64,000 bases of DNA. It comes from Mercenaria mercenaria (lineage: Eukaryota; Mollusca; Bivalvia; Venerida; Veneridae). Every line of letters starts with the position of its first letter. The stretch's first letter is position 1. Positions 14,001 to 19,990 of the stretch are shown here, one piece after another. A program made the translations under genes and the position numbers. Below the pieces are notes generated by a model, which was given only the letters and a program-made list of their open reading frames with translations, was not told the origin of the DNA and ran no database searches. The stretch is taken from positions 86,974,501 to 87,038,500 of the forward strand of contig NC_069366.1 of NCBI RefSeq assembly GCF_021730395.1. The letters run 5' to 3'.

Positions 14001-17000
14001 CTTGATTCAGGTATCATTTCATGAATCTTGAATTAAAAATTAAAATATGACAGATGAAAGGGTTGTGAAATTGCCCGAATCTGGGTCGGCAACCAGTAGG
14101 CATATTTCTCACAAATAACATGTAACCTGCTTTGCGAGGTGATTTTATGATGTGAAAGACAAATTAAAATGTGAAAGCATTTGGTTGTGTATTTTCGAAA
14201 AAAAAATGCTTTTTATATGCAAAACTTTTTGTGACACGGACGCCAACGCCGACGACGACGAAACGGTAATAACCATAAGTCTGCTATTTGATAAACTTAA
14301 TTAATCGAGATTAAACGAGTTTTCTTTAACATTTATAGAAAATCACAAAGCCTTTCTACCAGCTAATCTACGTTGAGGAACCGGAAACCCCTACAGAACT
14401 GATGTCCGGTCTCAACGTTCTGGAAGACGAGTTAAAATTAAGGGGTCAGAAATTCTTTGGAGGTTAGAACCTAATTAAAACTATGTCTGATTTCTTTAAA
14501 TTAAAACTATGTCTGATTTGTTTAAAAATCATTATCTGAAATCACTTAACTCACATTTACATTATTTATATCGGAGCCAGGACTCGAGTAAGTCTCAGGT
14601 CGGCGCCAACGCCTAGAAAGAACAATTCCGGATAATTTCAGCTACACTACAGTTTTGTAACCCCACTTCACCTATGTTATCCCAGCTTCTGTTATGATGC
14701 ACTAACCATAATTACTACGACATACGAGATTTTTTTTTTGTAACAGTGCAAGGTGAATTATCTTTCATCTAGTGAAAGCCTTCTGCGCAACAATGGGCGT
14801 AATGTAAAATCTGATTGTGAGTGAAAGATAATTTGATTATGCATGTTAACCAAATTTTCCTTTTGTTGACAAAATTACCAATTTTACACGCGCAATTAAT
14901 GTCATGACGCCGGAATAATGTTTTTAGATATATATATTTTTGTGCTCTCCGAAGGGGAAGTTCCGTCAGTCCGTCCGTCACACTTTTGTCCGGAGCATAA
15001 CTTGAAAAGTATTAATGGCATTTGATTGAAACTTCACATAATCATAGAGGCTATTGAGACAAAGTGCTGTGTCAAAGAATCATAACTCTACCCTACCTAG
15101 TTTTTTTAATTATCTCCCTTTATTATACAAAATAAGGCTTGTCCGGAGCATTACTTGAAAAGTATTAACGACAATTCATTGAAACTAGAGGCCATTGACG
15201 GGAAGTGCAGTGTCAAAGATTATCTCCCTTTATTCAATTTTCTTTTTTTTTAATTATCTCCATTTTTTGTTTGTTTCTAATACGTTATTCCCCATACTGG
15301 GACAAGCACATGTATCGGAGAGCATCATCCGGTTTTACCGATTCCTTGTTTTATAGACTCATGTTGCATTTTTATACGAATGAACGTATGTTATTGTAAG
15401 AAATCATATAAAGCTATAAATGTATACAACAATGTTATTATCTATAATGGAAATATCTATCAATATTTAAAATTTATGTTCTATGACAAAGTTACCGAGA
15501 TTATATTGCACTGCAATATTTCAACAAACCACCGGAAACTCATAAAAAAATAAAAGCGTTTCTTATATACTTAATTATAAAAAGTTATAGAAAACCCAGT
15601 CATTACGGTCGCCGTTGAGGGACCGGTACTGGCGCATTGAGCCGCATGTGTCATAATCAAAACGGGCCTGGGTATCCGGAACGTCTGCACAATGACTTCA
15701 TCGTCATTTATCAGCGTAGGTCCATAAAATGCTGAACTCTTCAATTTTGATGGCATTATAGATGAAAGAAACACCAAGATCACAATGAAGTATGAGTAAT
15801 AAATGGTCTTGGGTGTACCTTCTGGCTACGACAGCATTCTATATTTAAATGGCGGTCGGGCTAAAGGGTCCACATGACAGTTAAGTAGATGTGCAATTAT
15901 TGCCAGAAGGCGGCAACCCTTTTAAGAGCGCCACATAGTGACATTGTAGATACTGTGCCACACAGGTAAAGAAGTTTGAATAGTTTGAACTAAGAAGATT
16001 ATATTGATTAATTAGAGGTTATGATTTAATACTTGTACACTACTAAGAAGATTTGATTGATTAATTAAAGATTTGATTGATTACTTAGAGGTTAGGATTT
16101 AAACTTGTATTCAACTAAGAATATTTGATTGACTGCTTATAGGTTAGAAAAAAATTGAAATTCAGCGCTTCATTTCCTGCATTCTGGGTCATTTTAGGAG
16201 CATTTAAGAACAACTTTTCCACTGCAATTTTATATACAATATACCCCTTTTTTTCACATTTTTATGAGTTCACCTGTTAAATTTGGTAGCAGCAGTCACA
16301 TACACTTTGAATGCGATCCTAATGTTGCCTTTTCGAAAAAAAATCTTTCCTTCTTCTCTTCTTTCCTTTTTTAGGATTTTCCAGGGGGGTCCGGACCCCC
16401 GGACCCTGGACCCCCCTGCGTGTAGGATGCATTTCGTTATTTCAATAAGCGTCTGTAATGTCGAAATTTTAGAACATTACATTTTACACACAGCCGTACA
16501 TATCCAAAACGTATTTGTAAAAGTAGTGTGTAGATGTACATTTAGAGAGCAACTCGATTAAATTTTTCAGACAGATATTATTGGACGGTACTCGTGAAAA
16601 CATTTGAACTTTTACTATCGCAACAGTCGCCTTCAATTGACGATTTTGTTATTTCAGATATATATTCCTTCAAAATTACGTGCGTGACAGTGGATCAAAT
16701 AAAACAGTGTGAAAGAATATAAATATAAGAGATAAATTGTGATTTAGTGATTTCCTTTCGAATATGAAATGCATAGTTGCGTTTAAATTACGAGAGGAGG
16801 TCTTTGGCCGTCCGCACTCTTTAAACACGCCCATATATTTCATACCACATGCAAACTAATTTCGTAATAAAAATTGTCTGACTCATTTTGTTTTCCTTAT
16901 TTTTACAGGAGAACAACCAATGATGATAGACTTTATGATCTGGCCTTTTCTGGACTTTATAGTTGGTATGGGACGGACCAGGAAGCCCTTGTCCATTGAG

Positions 17001-17156
17001 CAAGATCGCTTCCCGTGCCTGTCAGCTTGGATAGAAAATATCACCTCTGTTCCAGCTGTTAAAGAAACTATTTGCCCAGAAGAAATCTTTATGAAGGTGA
17101 CAGAGGACAGGAAACAGGGAAAGGAATATTATGATGTTGGACTGGAAGACGAATGA
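1978..17156 (+). CDS. GSTO: Glutathione S-transferase omega, complete five-exon gene
   Basis: Coding exons are 1978-2005, 3045-3150, 4364-4583, 14339-14462 and 16909-17156, all with GT-AG introns and matching phases (1, 2, 0, 1). They give 241 residues, the usual length of omega GSTs. Residues about 20-100 form the thioredoxin-like domain, with omega catalytic Cys29 in MRFCPYAQR and the glutathione-site run LGTVPV...[12 protein letters not shown]. Residues about 105-230 form the helical C-terminal domain, with [17 protein letters not shown]. Omega GSTs are cytosolic glutathione-dependent thioltransferases and dehydroascorbate reductases that also reduce methylated arsenicals. The start ATG is in a good context (aaaATG) and yields the usual short N-terminal tail before [19 protein letters not shown]. 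No exon is broken. Intron 3 is nearly 10 kb and hosts a LINE. Confidence 0.96.
2179..2202. repeat. Perfect 24-bp palindrome in GSTO intron 1
   Basis: AGTTATAAGGTG is followed directly by its exact reverse complement CACCTTATAACT, with no spacer. A further ttagttataa follows just downstream. The function is unknown; it could be a dimeric factor site or a cruciform-prone remnant. Confidence 0.8.
2338..2520 (-). mobile_element. LINE 3'-end fragment with (TTGAC)n tail
   Basis: On the - strand this reads a GCC/GGC mini-hairpin, then aacatgtatata, then gccaataaa and a short tgacttgacttgacc tail at 2338. The LINE at 5903-8618 has the same order near its 3' end: GGCGATGAACATGTATATG, GCCGAATAAAC, TTTGATTTGACTTTTGAC. 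This is therefore probably a severely 5'-truncated copy of a related family. The upstream limit is a guess. Confidence 0.5.
2521..3044. other. GSTO intron 1 remainder, no feature seen
   Basis: AT-rich intron sequence with no coding similarity or clear repeat. It ends in the pyrimidine tract and tttcag acceptor of exon 2. Confidence 0.6.
3045..3150 (+). CDS. GSTO: GSTO coding exon 2 (active-site cysteine)
   Basis: Preceded by a tttcag acceptor (3039-3044) and followed by a gtaaat donor. It encodes [18 protein letters not shown], then CPYAQR with the catalytic Cys29, then [10 protein letters not shown], and ends in phase 2. Cys in place of the Tyr/Ser of other cytosolic GSTs defines the omega class. 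Confidence 0.95.
3487..3722. mobile_element. Palindromic fold-back MITE, family M1, copy a
   Basis: The left arm begins GAGCCGTGCCATGGGAAAAC and the right arm ends in its inverted complement, ...CCATGGCGCGGCTC. Inner inverted segments include CCAGACCAGCCTGCGCATCC and GGATGCGCAGGCTGGTCTGG, around a central AT-rich segment of about 45 nt. The whole unit can fold into one long hairpin. It has no coding capacity. Sister copies are at 17560, 18238, 19046, 25084 and 61645. It lies in GSTO intron 2. Confidence 0.88.
4110..4158. repeat. (AC)n / (ACGC)n microsatellite
   Basis: An imperfect AC run with CGCA interruptions in GSTO intron 2. It produces spurious Cys/Val-rich reading frames on the opposite strand. 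Confidence 0.9.
4364..4583 (+). CDS. GSTO: GSTO coding exon 3 (glutathione-binding half)
   Basis: Bounded by tttcag at 4358-4363 and gtaagc at 4584. It encodes residues 45-118: [15 protein letters not shown], then [11 protein letters not shown] with the cis-Pro of the thioredoxin fold, then [18 protein letters not shown], then the start of the helical domain. It ends exactly between codons. An ATG at 4299 lies in the intron and is not a start. Confidence 0.95.
4584..5888. other. GSTO intron 3, left part; no feature seen
   Basis: AT-rich intron with no recognisable exon or full repeat, up to the LINE insertion point at 5902/5903. Confidence 0.55.
5889..5902. repeat. Target-site duplication, 5' copy
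   Basis: TATCAACAAATGAT, identical to 8619-8632 on the far side of the LINE. These 14 bp mark the exact insertion site. Confidence 0.92.
5927..6364 (+). pseudogene. LINE ORF2 fragment: endonuclease-RT linker
   Basis: 146 codons of a Lys/Arg-rich linker, with [20 protein letters not shown] and [15 protein letters not shown], then [15 protein letters not shown] just before the stop. This W-F-N-E-E-C...R...F-W-K pattern precedes the RT domain in many jockey/I/CR1 LINEs. The reading continues past the TAA in the same frame ([13 protein letters not shown]) until the frameshift near 6465. Confidence 0.8.
6465..8018 (+). pseudogene. LINE ORF2 fragment: reverse transcriptase domain
   Basis: 517 codons spanning a full RT domain. 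Motifs in order: [19 protein letters not shown] (RT0/1), [16 protein letters not shown] (RT2), [11 protein letters not shown] (RT2a), [12 protein letters not shown] (motif A with the first catalytic Asp), [20 protein letters not shown] (motif B), [11 protein letters not shown] (motif C, catalytic FADD), [15 protein letters not shown] (motif D) and [10 protein letters not shown] (thumb). [11 protein letters not shown] segment and LGEFGRFPL follow. All catalytic residues are present. The ATG is fortuitous, because the frame is entered by a shift from 5927-6464. Confidence 0.93.
7991..8404 (+). pseudogene. LINE ORF2 fragment: C-terminal Cys/His domain
   Basis: The C-terminal part of ORF2 in a different frame. 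It includes [20 protein letters not shown] and then CTKC...[13 protein letters not shown], a C-x2-C...H-x4-C zinc-binding pattern usual downstream of RT in jockey/I/CR1-group LINEs. It overlaps the RT reading frame by 28 nt because of a frameshift. It ends at TAG 8402-8404. Confidence 0.8.
8619..8632. repeat. Target-site duplication, 3' copy
   Basis: TATCAACAAATGAT, identical to 5889-5902. Confidence 0.92.
8633..9606. other. GSTO intron 3, no exon seen
   Basis: Non-coding AT-rich DNA. The only local structure is an imperfect palindrome around 8905-8940, with GGCTACCTAG on both sides of CCTTTAGACTAAAGG. Confidence 0.5.
9607..9880. repeat. 21-22 bp minisatellite with an inverted block
   Basis: About eight tandem copies of a unit like GATGATGAAAAGTCGAA(AC)TAC spaced 21-22 bp apart (for example 9660, 9682, 9703, 9725, 9746, 9768). 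Two or three copies in opposite orientation follow at 9817-9880 (TTTCGACTTTCAGCATC, GTTTCGACTTTTAAACATCG). The two blocks can base-pair. Confidence 0.85.
10137..10470. repeat. Dispersed repeat R1, copy 1
   Basis: Shares most of its length with 16157-16430. Common segments in order: TTCATTTCCTGCATTCTGGG, TATATACAATATACCCC, TTTCACATTTTTATGAG, ACACTTTGAATGCG, AATGTTGCCTTTTCGAAAAA, TTTCCTTCTTCTCTTCTTTCC and AGGATTTTCCA followed by GGTCCGGAC. No ORF or clear termini. It is probably a fragment of an unidentified transposon. Confidence 0.75.
10468..10512. repeat. 25-bp tandem duplication
   Basis: CCGCGCATAGTTAAGCTTAC occurs twice in succession, separated by CTGAA, at the edge of R1 copy 1. Confidence 0.8.
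10520..12930. other. GSTO intron 3, no exon seen; (GT)n at 10994-11016
   Basis: A (GT)n run followed by T-rich tracts (10994-11043), then sequence without coding signature or a repeat match elsewhere in the window. The frame at 10994-11218 is a low-complexity artefact. Confidence 0.5.
12935..13006 (+). pseudogene. tRNA-Thr(TGT)-like sequence, degenerate
   Basis: TTAGCTCAGTCGGTAGGCC resembles a D arm with box A, TTTGTAA a Thr anticodon loop, and GGGTTCGAGTCC a T arm with box B. The D stem is broken (GCTC against GGCC) and the ends of the acceptor stem do not pair, so it is more likely a pseudogene or the head of a tRNA-derived SINE than a working gene. Confidence 0.5.
13010..14338. other. GSTO intron 3, right end; no feature seen
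   Basis: Non-coding. A short ORF at 13846 has no similarity to GST and no flanking splice sites that fit the gene's phase. Confidence 0.5.
14339..14462 (+). CDS. GSTO: GSTO coding exon 4
   Basis: Acceptor atttatag precedes 14339 and donor gttaga follows at 14463. It encodes [18 protein letters not shown], then [18 protein letters not shown], the omega helical-domain segment ending in the conserved FFGG. It begins in phase 0 and ends in phase 1, as required by exons 3 and 5. Confidence 0.93.
14935..15330 (-). mobile_element. HINE-like element E0 (motif TGCTCTCCGA)
   Basis: A minus-oriented, short member of the minisatellite-bearing class. In element orientation, the 5' subterminal motif TGCTCTCCGA (15324-15315) is matched by the inverted motif TCGGAGAGCA at the 3' end (14951-14942). 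Inside are two diverged repeats (TTGTCCGGAGCATAACTTGA and TTGTCCGGAGCATTACTTGA on the + strand). Just before the 3' end lies GACGGACGGACTGACGGA, the microsatellite common to the class. It lies in GSTO intron 4. Confidence 0.65.
15571..15804 (-). other. Unrecognised open reading frame antisense in GSTO intron 4
   Basis: About 78 open codons on the - strand, [20 protein letters not shown] then [19 protein letters not shown], with a hydrophobic segment followed by a polar region. It could be a signal-anchor exon of an unknown gene, but there is no convincing acceptor upstream, no domain I recognise and no neighbouring exon. Chance is the more likely explanation. Confidence 0.2.
16157..16430. repeat. 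Dispersed repeat R1, copy 2
   Basis: Second copy of the repeat at 10137-10470, in the same orientation and ending in GGTCCGGACCCCCGGACCC. Both copies lie within GSTO introns, 6 kb apart. Confidence 0.75.
16431..16908. other. GSTO intron 4, right end; no feature seen
   Basis: AT-rich intron ending in the pyrimidine tract and ttttacag acceptor of exon 5. Confidence 0.55.
16909..17156 (+). CDS. GSTO: GSTO coding exon 5 and stop
   Basis: Acceptor ttttacag precedes it. It encodes [17 protein letters not shown], then [12 protein letters not shown], then the C-terminus ending VGLEDE and TGA at 17154-17156. The D-F-M-I-W-P-F motif and the W-x-x-x-I segment are hallmarks of the omega C-terminal domain. 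Confidence 0.95.
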
Positions 17157-17292
17157 AAAAAAAGACGTTTAATTAACCTTTTTAATAAGTGCTTAGTCTG
17201 TTTTATGTGGAAAGTACAAGTGTAGTCCAGACAGTACTACTGGCTTTAAATCTTGGTGGCTTAGAAAACATCGGTTTTTAATCATTAATGAA

Positions 17293-17298
17293 AATAAA
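17293..17298 (+). promoter_or_regulatory. Candidate GSTO polyadenylation signal
   Basis: AATAAA lies 137 nt after the GSTO stop codon, in the AT-rich stretch expected of a 3' UTR. It is the first canonical hexamer downstream of the stop. Confidence 0.6.
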
Positions 17299-17559
17299 AG
17301 TATTACTTTTACATTAATGATGTTTTGTTGTTTAATATTACTTACAATAAGAATATTAATTATAATTGTGTTTTAATTCTATTTTAAATTGCTAAATCTA
17401 AATTCATTCTGTATCACTGTTAAATTAGTAAATTCAATACTAAAACTGCAAAAATGAGTACTCTACATTACTGTAGAACAGTACTGTAGATTTAGCATAT
17501 AAACACAGTTATTTAGAATATTTAGTGTTCCTATGTCTAAGTCTAAACATTCTTAAAAT

Positions 17560-17794
17560 GAGCAGTGCCATGAGAAAACCAACATAGTGGGTGTGCGACC
17601 AGCATGGATCCAGACCAGCCTGCGCATCCGCGCAGTCTGGTCAGGATCCATGCTGTTCGCTAACAGTTTCTCCAACTCCAATAGGCTTTAAAAGCGAACA
17701 GCATGGAGCCTGACCAGACTGCGCGGATGCGCAGGCTGGTCTGGATCCATGCTGGTCGCAAACCCACTATGTTGGTTTTCTCATGACACGGCTC
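17560..17794. mobile_element. Palindromic fold-back MITE M1, copy b
   Basis: A full-length, near-symmetrical copy of the family, ends GAGCAGTGCCATGAGAAAAC and ...TCATGACACGGCTC. It lies about 400 bp past the GSTO stop codon. Confidence 0.88.
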
Positions 17795-17887
17795 AAATAT
17801 ATGAACACAAGAGTGATTGTTGTAAGACATGAAGAAGAACTCTCATGCTACCCGATTTACCTACATTTTCATTTACTATGATCAAAA

Positions 17888-18006
17888 CAACCCGCCCGCT
17901 TAGTTCAGTAGGGAGAGTGTAGATCTACGGATCACGGGGTCGCGCGTTCGATCCCCAGGCGGACCGTATGTTCTCCGTAACGATATATATATATATATAT
18001 ATATAT
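17888..18006 (+). mobile_element. tRNA-derived SINE head followed by (TA)n
   Basis: CGCTTAGTTCAGTAGGGAG (box A-like) and CGCGTTCGATCCCCAGGCGG (box B) form a tRNA-like head whose CCGCC/GGCGG ends can pair. CGTATGTTCTCCGTAACGAT follows, a run I associate with the body of a mollusc SINE family, and then (TA)11. Only the first ~90 bp are present, so the copy is truncated. Confidence 0.6.
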
Positions 18007-18237
18007 GGACAAGAAGTAAGGGAAGTAATGAAATAGGACAATACAGAAAGGAAATTTATTTCGCTGTTCTCTGCAATATAGCATCTCATTACATGAATTA
18101 TATGTTATTTTAAACAGTATTTTATTGATATATCATGCACATATTCACATACATACAATCAAGTTTACAATGGATCTGAAAACAAGCTTTCATTGAAAAC
18201 TTATCAATAATTCATTACATGAATGTTAGTACCATTT

Positions 18238-18408
18238 GAGCTGCACCGTGAGAAAACCAACATGGCGCATTTGCAACCAGCATGGATCCAGACTGTTCGC
18301 TTCACGGTTTCTCTAATTGCAACAGGCTTTGAAAGCGAACAGCATGGATCCTGGTCTGGATCCAGCTGGTCGCAAATGCACTATGTTGGGTTTTTCATTG
18401 CGCGGCTC
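18238..18408. mobile_element. Palindromic fold-back MITE M1, copy c (internally deleted)
   Basis: Ends GAGCTGCACCGTGAGAAAAC and ...TTGCGCGGCTC, with about 60 bp missing from the inner arms relative to the 235-bp copies. The second of three copies in a 1.7-kb stretch between the convergent GSTO and CUB-LDLa genes. Confidence 0.85.
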
Positions 18409-19045
18409 ATTTTATTTGAAGTTCTGTTTATTTCCAATCCAACCACATTGATGTAGATGAGGCTACATGAAATAAACTTGTGTTATGATTTTTCTTACAT
18501 TAAACAGTGTTAAGGTTTAGGAGTATATCTTCAAAACACATAAATATTTGATAAATAACAACATCTTTACCAACAATCCTGACCATTACATGTTTTGTCG
18601 TACTGTCCCGTACGGTGGATACTTAAATATTCTTAACAAGTTGTCCCCTTTTAAAAATGAATACCATTTGTAATTTGTGAAATAAAAATTAACAATTGCT
18701 GAAAACTACGTTCAACCTAATTGTGAAATTTCAGCACTGTGGCATTATTGCAAACGCACCAAAACAAAGATATGTAACAGTTCTTTGAAAATGGTGAGTC
18801 AGATACATGTAATTTTGTTCAAAATATTCTAGGTTGCACTGGCTTAAATAGGTGAAAGTTTACAGTGTTTGGGGTTTTGAAGACCAACCTTAAGTGTCAG
18901 GGGTTACGTGTTTGGCCCGGGTACGTTTTTTAAATAAAATAGATAGATGTACTTTAAAGGCATTTATATTCAACTGGTTATTTGTGATATTTATAGAACT
19001 AAGGAATTTTGCATACGGGTAATTATACATGTAAAATAAATAATT
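18409..19045. other. Intergenic spacer, no feature seen
   Basis: AT-rich DNA between two MITE copies with no ORF of interest. Confidence 0.5.
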
Positions 19046-19280
19046 GAGCAACACCATGAGAAAATCAACATAGTGCATTTGCGACCAGCATGGATCCAGA
19101 CCAGCCTGCGCATCCGCACAGTCTGGTCAGGATCCATGCTGTTCGCTTTCAAAGCCTATTGCAATTAGAGAAACCGTTAGCGAATAGCATGGATCCTGAC
19201 CAGACTGCGTGGATGCGCGGGCTGGTCTGGATCCATGCTGGTCGCAAATGCACTATGTTGGTTTTCTTATGCTGCGGCTC
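19046..19280. mobile_element. Palindromic fold-back MITE M1, copy d
   Basis: Full-length copy, ends GAGCAACACCATGAGAAAAT and ...TTATGCTGCGGCTC. It lies about 200 bp beyond the stop codon of the CUB-LDLa gene and may be part of its 3' UTR. Confidence 0.88.
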
Positions 19281-19475
19281 ATATATGCTTGATGCAAATA
19301 GTTTTGGGTATTTCGAGAAACCGTTCAATTTAGTAAGTGTTTAGCATACAGCTTCCTACCAGCGACATACATTATAGCTTATGAATTAATGTAGGATATA
19401 TTAATTTGCTGTACTGCATTACAATGTATAAGAATGTTTAGATATATTTTACTGTCCAGTTGGCCCCAAGCTGAT

Positions 19476-19990
19476 CTAGCTAAGTCTTCGATAGACTGAT
19501 GCCATCCTGAAGGATATACAACAATACTTGCAGCACAGAACGATGACGATAACGATAAGTAAGAGCACAATAAAACCTGCAAATCCTAACAAGACATACA
19601 ACAAGATACGGTTGATATTCATGTGACATCCGGTTTCGTCCGATTTGTCCGGACAGTCATTTTCTCCGTTACAGACTTTATTCTTGTCAATGCATTTGCC
19701 ATCCGAACATTCAAACTTTCCAGGACAGGTTACATTTTCATGTTTGCGACATCCTTTCTCGTCCGACCCATCTGGACAATTGTTAATTCCGTTACAGACG
19801 AGATTTTTATCGATACAACTTCCGTTTGTACATTCAAATTGTCCTGGACATGTGCCGTTACGGATGTGACAGTTGGTCTCATCCGAGTGATCTTTGCAGT
19901 TGTACTCATCGTTACACACAAGATTTTTATTTATACATTCTCCGTTCTGGCATTCAAATTGTCCGTTACATTCTGTTACATTAAACATAT
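19476..19990 (-). CDS. CUB-LDLa gene coding exon 4 (three LDLa repeats, membrane helix, tail)
   Basis: Acceptor tttcag at 19996-19991. Three six-cysteine LDLa modules each carry the Ca2+ cage signature (DHSDE, DGSDE, DKSDE) before the last Cys. A hydrophobic run of about 25 residues and a short tail ending VYRRLS follow, then TAG 19478-19476. The three repeats are similar (CPGQFEC, CPGKFEC), pointing to tandem duplication within one exon. The frames read on the + strand across this exon are shadows. Confidence 0.95.

Noticed and set aside
13846-14031. Missing GSTO exon between exons 3 and 4
   Set aside because: Exons 3 and 4 already join in phase 0 and give the family's full length, so no residues are missing.
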